NCBI GenBank assembly: GCA_030831885.1
Contig: JAURKF010000127.1
Coordinates: forward strand, 1-9,050
DNA: 9,050 nucleotides
Origin: Flavobacteriales bacterium
GTDB lineage: Bacteria; Bacteroidota; Bacteroidia; Flavobacteriales; UA16
Reading direction: 5' to 3'
Numbering within the stretch: the stretch's first letter is position 1; each line of letters starts with the position of its first letter. Under the pieces are notes generated by a model. It searched no databases, was not told the origin of the DNA, and saw only the letters and a list, made by a program, of their open reading frames with translations. Positions 1 to 6,074 of this stretch are shown here, piece by piece. A program made the translations under genes and the position numbers.

Positions 1-401
1 ACTCCCATAGCTCCGGGCAGTTGACCGGCCATATAATCGAAGAGATTTTTCAGAGGACCTTTCACCATCATTTCCAAAAACGGATTTATCTCAGCGTCGC
101 AGATGAGTTGACCCTTAGTTTGTTTTGCCGTTTCTGTTAGTAGCACCTTTAGAGTGAATGGAAAGGGCGAGCCGGCGGTACTTTCATATGTGATGGAATC
201 ATTCGCTTCGCTTTCTTTGATACGCATGCCAATAGTGTAGGCATTCTGAATTTTAAAACTACATGAGCCGGAATCAGCCTTCCATTCACTGTACTTGCCT
301 GAAGGCAATAGTTTTTCGATGTTGTTCATGTTGCTCAGGAAGGTGAATACGTCGGAAGACGGAGCGTTCACCTGCGCCGGTTGGCTTTCAATGTGTGTCA
401 T
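1..401 (-). CDS. SRPBCC (START/polyketide-cyclase-like) family protein, 3' end beyond the window
   Basis: The reading frame is open from an ATG at 401 to the window edge, about 133 codons with no stop, so the C-terminus is missing. The N-terminus (MTHIESQPAQVNAPSSDVF, then FLSNMNNIEKLLP) has the usual opening of the SRPBCC/START-like fold: a beta strand followed by a helix preceded by a pattern of the type V-x-A-P-x-x-x-V-F. The visible part ends near PLKNLFDYMAGQLPGAM, which fits the long C-terminal helix, so probably only a few residues are lost. There is no signal peptide, so it is expected to be cytoplasmic. The fold binds hydrophobic ligands, but no ligand or reaction can be assigned. 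It begins 9 bases after the pyrE stop on the same strand and is probably co-transcribed with it. From memory, this gene commonly follows pyrE in Bacteroidota. Confidence 0.75.
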   Translation of the reverse strand, partial: MTHIESQPAQVNAPSSDVFTFLSNMNNIEKLLPSGKYSEWKADSGSCSFKIQNAYTIGMRIKESEANDSITYESTAGSPFPFTLKVLLTETAKQTKGQLICDAEINPFLEMMVKGPLKNLFDYMAGQLPGAMG

Positions 402-410
402 GTGTTTCGA

Positions 411-1073
411 TTAATGAGTTTGACTTGCCTGAAATTGTTCGCTCCAGGCCTCGGGATTCGACTTCCAGCTGCTTAGTGTTTCTTGCTGAATCTGTGTGAT
501 ATGTCCGGAGTTTGTTGCTTGCTGCAACAATGCGTCGTAATTGCTTAGTGTTTTAACAGCACAGTTTGTTTCTGAAAAACGTTCTGATGCTTTGTTAAAA
601 CCATAGGTGAAAATAGCCACCATTCCGACGATGTCTGCCTCAGCTTCGCGCAACGCATCGACTGCTTTCAGACTGCTAGAACCTGTCGAGATTAAATCTT
701 CAATTACTACCACGCGCTGTTTGGGTTTCAGAACTCCTTCTACTTGATTGCCTAGTCCGTGTTTTTTGGCTTCACTTCTCACATAGATGAAAGGTAGGTT
801 GAGTGCTTCGGCAACCAGTGCTCCGATAGCGATGCCTCCCGTGGCTACGCCGGCAATTACTTCTGCATCTGCAAATGATTCGCGTATGGTGGTAGTGAAT
901 GCATCGCGGATGAAGGCGCGTACCTCCGGGTATGATAGTGTTTTACGATTGTCGCAGTATATAGGTGAACGTAAACCGGATGCCCATGTGAAGGGATTTT
1001 CGGGGTTGAGTTTTATGGCTTCAATTTGAAGCAGGAATTCAGCTACTTTTAGCGCTCGATCATTTGCATTCAT
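411..1073 (-). CDS. pyrE: Orotate phosphoribosyltransferase
   Basis: This enzyme joins orotate to PRPP to make orotidine 5'-phosphate, the fifth step of UMP synthesis, in the cytoplasm. The 220 residues match the family's usual length (about 210-220). The PRPP-binding signature VVVIEDLISTGSS lies at residues 121-133, the flexible catalytic-loop region RSEAKKHGLGNQ at 99-110, and the PPi/ribose loop GVATGGIAIG at 75-84. The N-terminal SGLRSPIYCDNRK (32-44) is the orotate-side motif typical of PyrE. The ATG at 1073 is favoured because family members begin only a few residues before the ALKVAEFLLQI helix seen at residues 7-17. The start codon overlaps the divergent Nudix start codon by two bases, so any promoter must lie inside the Nudix coding sequence. 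The SRPBCC gene follows 9 bases after the stop. Confidence 0.96.
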   Translation of the reverse strand: MNANDRALKVAEFLLQIEAIKLNPENPFTWASGLRSPIYCDNRKTLSYPEVRAFIRDAFTTTIRESFADAEVIAGVATGGIAIGALVAEALNLPFIYVRSEAKKHGLGNQVEGVLKPKQRVVVIEDLISTGSSSLKAVDALREAEADIVGMVAIFTYGFNKASERFSETNCAVKTLSNYDALLQQATNSGHITQIQQETLSSWKSNPEAWSEQFQASQTH

Positions 1074-1692
1074 GTCCCAAAAGTATAAAGTTTATTTCGC
1101 CAACAGGCCGGTCGTCTTCATGGAAGATAGCGATGAGCCCACACTCACTAAGGGACAAGAAATCATTGTATCACAGGGGAAGGCCGATACTATGCTTATT
1201 GAGAGCGCCATCAGCGCAGGGTCTAAAGGTATTTATGTTAAGTGCCGCGATGTGGAATACTCATGGAATGAATTTGCTTCGCAATTTCTGGTTATACGCG
1301 CCGCCGGTGGAGTCGTTTTGAATGATCTCGGTGAGGTTTTGTTCATTCATCGTCTGGAAAAATGGGACCTGCCCAAAGGAAAGGTGGAAGAAAATGAAGC
1401 AATCGAACTTGCTGCAATTCGTGAGGTGGAAGAGGAATGTTCTATTGATAAACTTGAACTGGAAAAGCATCTCATAACCACATATCACACCTATGCTTTG
1501 AAAGGACAGCAGGTTTTGAAATCGACCGACTGGTTTATTATGAAGCATGCTGGTCATGATTCACCCAAACCCCAAACCATCGAAGGTATCACCGACGCAC
1601 GGTGGATTGCCCAAACCGATTGGACGCTGGTTGAATCGAATACCTTCCCCTCCGTAATCGATGTAATGAAGGCTTTTCAGGCTTCACGATAA
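1072..1692 (+). CDS. Nudix hydrolase with an N-terminal extension
   Basis: This is a 206-residue cytoplasmic protein. Residues 1 to about 72 form an extension starting KYKVYFANRPVVF. Residues 73-206 are a Nudix domain. The Nudix box spans 103-125: G103, E109, then R117-E118-V119-E120-E121-E122, so the metal-binding REUxEE core is intact. The box normally ends in G-U, but here the Gly position is Ser (S124). Nudix enzymes hydrolyse nucleoside diphosphates linked to another moiety; the substrate cannot be read from the sequence. The ATG at 1072 is preferred because the conserved extension begins within four residues of it. Nudix proteins of this architecture beside pyrE are familiar in Bacteroidota (from memory). 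Upstream there is no intergenic DNA, since the start overlaps pyrE by two bases. Downstream the stop codon (1690-1692) abuts the stop of the convergent inhibitor-like gene. Confidence 0.9.
   Translation: MSQKYKVYFANRPVVFMEDSDEPTLTKGQEIIVSQGKADTMLIESAISAGSKGIYVKCRDVEYSWNEFASQFLVIRAAGGVVLNDLGEVLFIHRLEKWDLPKGKVEENEAIELAAIREVEEECSIDKLELEKHLITTYHTYALKGQQVLKSTDWFIMKHAGHDSPKPQTIEGITDARWIAQTDWTLVESNTFPSVIDVMKAFQASR
1078..1103 (-). promoter_or_regulatory. Possible pyrE promoter inside the Nudix gene
   Basis: Read on the minus strand, positions 1085-1078 are TACTTTTG, an exact match to the Bacteroidota -7 element TAnnTTTG. A TTG lies upstream at 1103-1101, but the spacing is 15 bases, shorter than the reported 17-23, so the -33 part is weak. 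The element ends four bases before the pyrE ATG, which would make the transcript leaderless or nearly so. The call rests on pattern matching only. The same bases also encode residues of the Nudix protein. Confidence 0.3.
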
Positions 1693-2859
1693 TCAATCCT
1701 TTTTTATAATTCTGTTGCAGGATGTTTTGCCTGATGATTCAATAACCTGTAACAAATACATTCCTGATGGCCATTGGGCTGTGTCTACCCCTTGGTTCAA
1801 ATTTCCTGATGTTAGCGTAGTCATCACACGACCTGTCGCATCGAGCACACGCACGCAAGTAGGTTTTTCACCCGGGAAATGCAAGCGAAAAGTATCCGAG
1901 AATGGATTGGGAATAGCAAAGGTTTGATTGGTATTAAACTCACCTACACTGGTAATACAAGGTCCGGTTGTATAGGAAATCACTCCGCCGTAGTATATCG
2001 CTTCGCATGAATTGTTATAGGTGATACCATTGCACCCACACACCGGGTCGACAACTGCTGGGCACATAACAGTGAGGTCTATTTGAAGAGAGTCGACACA
2101 AATCGTATCCGGATTGCAGCCATTGAGACAGTCTTCTGCTGTGGTGAAGAAGAATGTGCTGTAATCAAAACCATTCTGTCCGATGTAGCTGCAACCACTG
2201 GTCATAGTGCAACCTTGTTCGAGGCGAGCCCATCCCAGCGGCATGGCGCATGCACCAAAATCGATACTTGCGGGAATCACCCTGCAATCGTTTTGGCTGC
2301 AGGGGCTGCTGGTATAGCTCGTTACACCTCCATAATAGAATGCACTACATGCGTTGTAATATTCAATGCCATTGCATCCGCAAACAGGATTAATGTCGGG
2401 TGAACAATCTACCATAAACCCTTGCTCGATTTGCCATTGGTTGATGCAATCGTTGAGCGGGTCTCCGCAATTTTGCTGGCATTCCCAAGACGATGTATAA
2501 AAGTTGGGGCTATAGTCGATGTTACCAATGATATAACCGCAACCGCTCAGTGGAGCGCATGTTCCATTCAGCCATGTAAAACCAAGAAACATATCACATG
2601 CTCCAAAATCGAGTCCCGACATGTCCATACACCCTGGTGCGCACTCACCGGAGGTCCAGGATAATACGCCCCCGTAATTAACGGCTACGCAGTCGTTGGC
2701 ATAGGTTACGTCATCGCATCCGCACACCGGCGACCATATAAGCGGACAAATTGCATCCGGATTAATGAGTGTTGAATCTACGCATTCCTGAGCTTTCAAG
2801 AGGTGTGTGAAGCAAACTAGAAGAAAGCTTAACAGCATTTTGTAACGAAGTAGTTTCAT
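1693..2859 (-). CDS. Secreted multi-domain Kazal/Kunitz-like protease-inhibitor-type protein with T9SS sorting domain
   Basis: The protein has 388 residues. A signal peptide covers about 1-23 (basic MKLLRYK, hydrophobic core, cleavage near KAQ). Three Kazal-type domains follow at 26-73, 138-187 and 254-301. Each has six Cys with near-identical spacing (11-13, 7, 1, 8, 15) around PVCGC(D/N), tyrosine and a later Cys. The extra Cys in CGC replaces the Cys usually found just after the fourth, a common bacterial variant. Between them are two six-Cys modules at 77-131 and 192-248 (spacing about 10-11, 12, 5, 19-20, 3) with DFGAC, SGC and a closing C-x3-C. These recall Kunitz/BPTI domains but do not fit the classical signature. 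Residues about 312-388 are a type A T9SS C-terminal sorting domain (IPNPF, VRVLDATGRV, GMYLLQV, RIIKK). The likely role is inhibition or binding of proteases outside the cell; targets are unknown. The gene is divergent from the pseudoprotease gene. Confidence 0.85.
   Translation of the reverse strand: MKLLRYKMLLSFLLVCFTHLLKAQECVDSTLINPDAICPLIWSPVCGCDDVTYANDCVAVNYGGVLSWTSGECAPGCMDMSGLDFGACDMFLGFTWLNGTCAPLSGCGYIIGNIDYSPNFYTSSWECQQNCGDPLNDCINQWQIEQGFMVDCSPDINPVCGCNGIEYYNACSAFYYGGVTSYTSSPCSQNDCRVIPASIDFGACAMPLGWARLEQGCTMTSGCSYIGQNGFDYSTFFFTTAEDCLNGCNPDTICVDSLQIDLTVMCPAVVDPVCGCNGITYNNSCEAIYYGGVISYTTGPCITSVGEFNTNQTFAIPNPFSDTFRLHFPGEKPTCVRVLDATGRVMTTLTSGNLNQGVDTAQWPSGMYLLQVIESSGKTSCNRIIKKD
1957..2784 (-). 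repeat. Alternating Kazal / Kunitz-like domain repeats (coding)
   Basis: The order in reading direction is Kazal 1 (2784-2641), Kunitz-like 1 (2631-2467), Kazal 2 (2448-2299), Kunitz-like 2 (2286-2116) and Kazal 3 (2100-1957). Cysteine spacing is nearly invariant between copies, while the linkers and the DNA have diverged. This suggests old duplications of a Kazal plus Kunitz-like unit of about 115 residues, kept by selection on the fold, rather than a recent tandem expansion. Confidence 0.8.
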
Positions 2860-2971
2860 CGAGATTGAGTTTGATAATATGCAGCGTGAAATTAGTTATG
2901 ATATGGTTGATTGAAATGACCATTATCTGCAAAAAATAATTACCTTAGCTAATATCATTTTTATTCGAAAG
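2860..2971. promoter_or_regulatory. Divergent intergenic region between inhibitor-like and pseudoprotease genes
   Basis: These 112 AT-rich bases must hold the 5' signals of both secreted-protein genes. For the rightward gene, TACCTTAG at 2941-2948 matches the Bacteroidota -7 element at five of six fixed positions, 23 bases before the start codon, but no TTG lies at the expected distance upstream. An inverted repeat ATGGT-N11-ACCAT (2903-2907 and 2919-2923) is centred close to the middle of the region. Short dyads like this are expected by chance, so an operator is only a possibility. No convincing promoter was found for the leftward gene. Confidence 0.35.
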
Positions 2972-4525
2972 TTGAGCCAGTTCTTCTTGAAAATAGCGCT
3001 TATGGTGTTGATGTTGTGCAGTCTAGAGGGGTTTGCCCAGCTGGAGCGCACGGGAACTCCCGTTTCTTGGAATCAGGAATTGGTGCTAACTATTGAGAAT
3101 GAATGGTTGGGCGAGGCCAATGTTCCCATTTTATTGCAGGAAGATGAAGCCACACTTGAAGATCGCTCGGTTCCATATCGTTTTGCTTATGCCAAGGCGG
3201 TGAATTGGAATATGGAGAATAGCGGTAGTTGGACGAATCTCGCTAATGGCGATCGTCTCTGGATATTGGGAATTACCTATGAAGGAGCACAATCGGTTTC
3301 TGTTACTCTCGGACAGCTAAATATGCCCAAGGGAGGAAGGCTTTACCTTTATTCGGATAATCATCTTGAGTGTATAGGACCGCTAACGGAAACTGATAAT
3401 TCAACTCAGTCGATAACGTTGCCTCATGTTCAGGGTGTAACTTTATTCGTGGAGTATTATGAGCCTCGTCAGTATCGAGGGGAGGGCAGCTTGGCAGTGA
3501 GTTTTGTCGCGGGTGCTTACCGCAGCAGTGTTCAGGATTTTGAGCCGCTTCAAGCGTGCAATGAGTGGATTTACGATGACGAGTTATTTGCTACAAGTTC
3601 TCCAATTCAGTCATCGGTAGTGCATGTGCTGACCGATTATGGGCAGCGCTATGCCACGGCTGTAATGGTGAACAATTCTGCCAATGATGGCCGTCCCTAT
3701 GTGATATTGCCGGCTCAGGCATTGATGGCAGAACCATCTTCACTGTTGTTTCGATTTGGATTTACAAATCCACATTGCATAGAATCGCTAGAAAGTTGTG
3801 ATTTTCAATTTGTGAGTGGTGCAGAGGTGGTAGTGGTTGACCAAAACAAAGGTCTTGCGTTGCTCGAGTTAAATAAAGCTCCACTGAGTAATTGGGACGC
3901 TTATTACGCAGGTTGGCATATCGGCGATCATATGGAAACAAATCACTATTGCATCCAACATCCGAAAGGCCTCGTAAAAAGCTACTCGCATTATGTGGGA
4001 GAGTATATGCCGGTGCTGCAGGGAAGTGATGTTTTTATGGGATTGGCCGGCCTGGGTCATGGTCAAAGTGATGGAGGCAGCATTGGCAGTCCGTTATTTG
4101 ATGAAGATCTTGATTTGGTCGGCATTTTTGTAGGCGGCAATACGCGCTGCGGTATTCCCGGGGGCATTGATCGATTCATATTGTTGGAGGAGGCTTGGAG
4201 TGCGTTCGCCCCTTTTCTCAATCCTCTTCAACAAGCGAGTGAACGATTACCCGGCATGGAATTACCCGATCCTATTGAGGTGACCGAGGAAACAGATGAT
4301 TTATTGGTTTACCCCAATCCGGCCAGTGAGTTTGTTCTGTTGGCCGGAGGACCGGATTTGAAGGTCTATTCTGTTTGCATTTATAATTCAACAGGAAGAA
4401 TGGAGCAATGCCTTTCAGGTCAATCGAAAATAGATGTTTCAACCCTCAATGAAGGGGTGTATACAATTCGCGCCATCACAAGCGCAGGCGCTGTCTCGAA
4501 AACATTGATGGTGACAAAAAAATAA
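2972..4525 (+). CDS. Secreted trypsin-fold (lysyl-endopeptidase-like) pseudoprotease with T9SS sorting domain
   Basis: The protein has 517 residues: a signal peptide (about 1-23, ending GFAQ), an N-terminal prodomain-like region (about 30-185, with PYRFAYAKAVNW and ENSGSWTNLANGDRLW), a trypsin-like domain (about 195-415) and a type A T9SS sorting domain (about 444-517, LLVYPNPASEF...GVYTIR). The protease part keeps family landmarks such as VNNSANDGRPY, LALLELNKAP, YYAGW and GGSIGSPLF. The catalytic residues are replaced when aligned with active relatives from memory. The His of TANHC is Gln249, the Asp before the LLEL strand is Gly294, and the Ser of GSSGS is Ile371. Two Cys expected to form a disulfide are Ala228 and Ala250. 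It is therefore predicted to lack proteolytic activity and perhaps to bind rather than cut. The start is TTG at 2972. The first in-frame ATG (3002) would leave a signal peptide of only about 13 residues without a basic end, and an upstream ATT at 2963 is a less likely alternative. Confidence 0.82.
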   Translation: MSQFFLKIALMVLMLCSLEGFAQLERTGTPVSWNQELVLTIENEWLGEANVPILLQEDEATLEDRSVPYRFAYAKAVNWNMENSGSWTNLANGDRLWILGITYEGAQSVSVTLGQLNMPKGGRLYLYSDNHLECIGPLTETDNSTQSITLPHVQGVTLFVEYYEPRQYRGEGSLAVSFVAGAYRSSVQDFEPLQACNEWIYDDELFATSSPIQSSVVHVLTDYGQRYATAVMVNNSANDGRPYVILPAQALMAEPSSLLFRFGFTNPHCIESLESCDFQFVSGAEVVVVDQNKGLALLELNKAPLSNWDAYYAGWHIGDHMETNHYCIQHPKGLVKSYSHYVGEYMPVLQGSDVFMGLAGLGHGQSDGGSIGSPLFDEDLDLVGIFVGGNTRCGIPGGIDRFILLEEAWSAFAPFLNPLQQASERLPGMELPDPIEVTEETDDLLVYPNPASEFVLLAGGPDLKVYSVCIYNSTGRMEQCLSGQSKIDVSTLNEGVYTIRAITSAGAVSKTLMVTKK

Positions 4526-4547
4526 ACCGCAGGATAAACGCGGCTTA
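4516..4547 (-). terminator. Probable intrinsic terminator of the leftward polyamine-region operon
   Basis: On the minus strand an imperfect hairpin (4547-4523: three A/T pairs, one mismatch, four G/C pairs CCGC/GCGG, loop of nine) is followed directly by seven T (4522-4516). It lies about 25 bases after the stop of the acidic protein gene. The stem includes the stop codon of the convergent pseudoprotease gene, and the T-tract is the antisense of that gene's last Lys codons. In the plus direction no T-run follows the hairpin, so leftward termination is favoured. Confidence 0.45.
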
Positions 4548-4572
4548 AAACTATTTTCAGAAATCAGAGTTC

Positions 4573-4941
4573 TTAATCTTCATCGTCGGCACCGCCATCA
4601 TCATCGGCGATATCGGTATCCACATCATCATCGTCGCTGTCGTCCATGTCATCCAGTTCATCATCTCCAGAAGCTTTGAAGCTTTCAAACTCGGACATGG
4701 CTGCGCCTTCGTTCTCTTGATTTTCTTCGTCATCGACCTTCATATTCTTGTCGATTTTGAAGAGATAAATCGTATCGTCTGTGCGCACTTCAAGTGCCTT
4801 AATGAATTGCCCTTTCGGTGTTACGAATGAAACGAGGTTTTCATTTTCGAAACCATTCGGGTAGTGCTCGTTAATGAGATCGATGTGCTCCTGAGCGAGC
4901 GTGTTGTAATCTTTGATGACGCGTTTAAGGGGTGCAGCCAT
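4573..4941 (-). CDS. Small conserved-type protein with strongly acidic C-terminal tail
   Basis: The protein has 122 residues and no signal peptide or membrane segment. Residues about 5-64 form a compact region (KRVIKDYNTLAQEHIDLINE, then VSFVTPKGQFIKALEV, then DDTIYLFKI) that looks like a small alpha-plus-beta domain. From about residue 69 the sequence becomes acidic and low-complexity; in the last 30 residues 20 are Asp or Glu, mostly Asp encoded by GAT/GAC runs. Similar acidic small proteins in Flavobacteria are, from memory, sometimes labelled DNA primase. Nothing here resembles a primase domain, so that label should not be copied. It starts 21 bases after the deoxyhypusine-synthase-family gene and is probably co-transcribed. 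Function is unknown. The tail could bind cations, polyamines or basic proteins, which is inference only. Confidence 0.8.
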   Translation of the reverse strand: MAAPLKRVIKDYNTLAQEHIDLINEHYPNGFENENLVSFVTPKGQFIKALEVRTDDTIYLFKIDKNMKVDDEENQENEGAAMSEFESFKASGDDELDDMDDSDDDDVDTDIADDDGGADDED

Positions 4942-4962
4942 AACCGTTGATATTGGAAATTT

Positions 4963-5940
4963 TTAGTGATTTAATATCCATGCAAATATGAGGGGAGCGA
5001 CGATAGTTGCATCACTTTCCACAATAAATTTTGGTGTAGTGATGTCCAGCTTGCCCCACGTTATTTTCTCGTTGGGTACCGCGCCGCTATAACTTCCATA
5101 GCTGGTGGTACTGTCAGAAATCTGACAGAAGTAGCTCCAAAAAGGAATGTCGTGCATTTCCATGTCTTGGTAAAGCATTGGAACTACGCATATTGGAAAG
5201 TCGCCCGCAATACCGCCACCAATCTGGAAAAAGCCTACGCCCTTGCCGGCAGAATTATCGATATACCATTTGGCAAGCCAGGTCATGTACTCAATTCCGC
5301 TTTTCATGGTCGTCGGGCTTATTTCACCTTTGATGCAGTAACTGGCAAAGATGTTTCCCATAGTGCTGTCTTCCCAACCCGGAACGATGATAGGTAGGTT
5401 ACGTTCTGCAGCCGCAAGCATCCATGAATTTTTCGGGTCTATTTGATAGTATTCTTCCAGAACGCCGCTCAGCAGCATTTTGTACATGAATTCGTGTGGG
5501 AAATATCGCTCGCCTTTATCGTTGGCTTCTTTCCACAAGGCGTGGATATGCTTCTGCAAACGGCGAAACGCTTCTTCTTCCGGTATACAGGTATCGGTAA
5601 CGCGGTTGAGGCCTCGCTCCAGCAAGTCCCATTCCTGCTGCGGGGTGAGGTCGCGGTAATTGGGTACACGCTCATAATGGTTGTGAGCTACCAGATTCAT
5701 GAGGTCTTCCTCGAGGTTGGCGCCTGTGCAGGAAATGATATCGACCTTGCCCTGACGAATCATCTCCGCCAGGGAAATACCCAACTCGGCGGTTGACATG
5801 GCTCCTGCAAGCGTAATCATCATTTTACCGCCTTCGAGCAGGTGTTGTTCGTAGCCCTTGGCAGCATCCACCATGGCCGCGGCATTGAAGTGCAGGTAGT
5901 TTTCCTGCATGAATTGCCGTATAGAAGTGTATTTACTCAT
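4963..5940 (-). CDS. Deoxyhypusine synthase family protein, probable polyamine (homospermidine-type) enzyme
   Basis: The protein has 325 residues, close to the usual length of the family. Landmarks are LAGAMSTAELG (44-54), the NAD-region motif TGANLEEDL (72-80), the glycine-rich FFQIGGGIAGDFPI (237-250) and WGKL (295-298). Lys297 corresponds to the lysine that forms the aminobutyl imine in eukaryotic deoxyhypusine synthase. ESDATIVAPLIF near the C-terminus also fits. Eukaryotic and archaeal enzymes modify eIF5A/aIF5A with spermidine. Bacteria have no eIF5A, and bacterial homologues have been linked to homospermidine synthesis from putrescine. That fits the nearby speA, but the exact substrate is inferred. 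The ATG at 5940 gives the normal N-terminus (QENYLHFNAAAMVDAAKGYE). The gap to the upstream MscS-like gene is 134 AT-rich bases with neither an obvious terminator nor a clear promoter, so readthrough from speA or a separate promoter are both possible. Confidence 0.88.
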   Translation of the reverse strand: MSKYTSIRQFMQENYLHFNAAAMVDAAKGYEQHLLEGGKMMITLAGAMSTAELGISLAEMIRQGKVDIISCTGANLEEDLMNLVAHNHYERVPNYRDLTPQQEWDLLERGLNRVTDTCIPEEEAFRRLQKHIHALWKEANDKGERYFPHEFMYKMLLSGVLEEYYQIDPKNSWMLAAAERNLPIIVPGWEDSTMGNIFASYCIKGEISPTTMKSGIEYMTWLAKWYIDNSAGKGVGFFQIGGGIAGDFPICVVPMLYQDMEMHDIPFWSYFCQISDSTTSYGSYSGAVPNEKITWGKLDITTPKFIVESDATIVAPLIFAWILNH

Positions 5941-6074
5941 CGATTTTCAGGGGAAACTTCCGACGAATTGCCGAAATAAATCCGCGGCAAAAATGAAAAA
6001 ATCAACGGGGATTTGAACAATTTTTTTTCAGTGAATTAACAATTTGCAAAAATGAACTTCGACCTCTTGGACTT

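Noticed and set aside
1668..1705. Possible terminator at the 3' end of the Nudix gene (GAAG/CTTC with a later run of T)
   Set aside because: The stem is only about four pairs and the T-run begins more than ten bases after it, so it does not fit an intrinsic terminator.
2083..2664. Open frames on the plus strand opposite the inhibitor-like gene
   Set aside because: They are antisense shadows of a strongly supported cysteine-rich coding sequence and resemble no known protein features.
6018..6046. Direct repeat of AACAATTT between the MscS-like and deoxyhypusine-synthase-family genes
   Set aside because: The unit is very short and lies in AT-rich sequence; it is expected by chance and shows no link to a mobile element.
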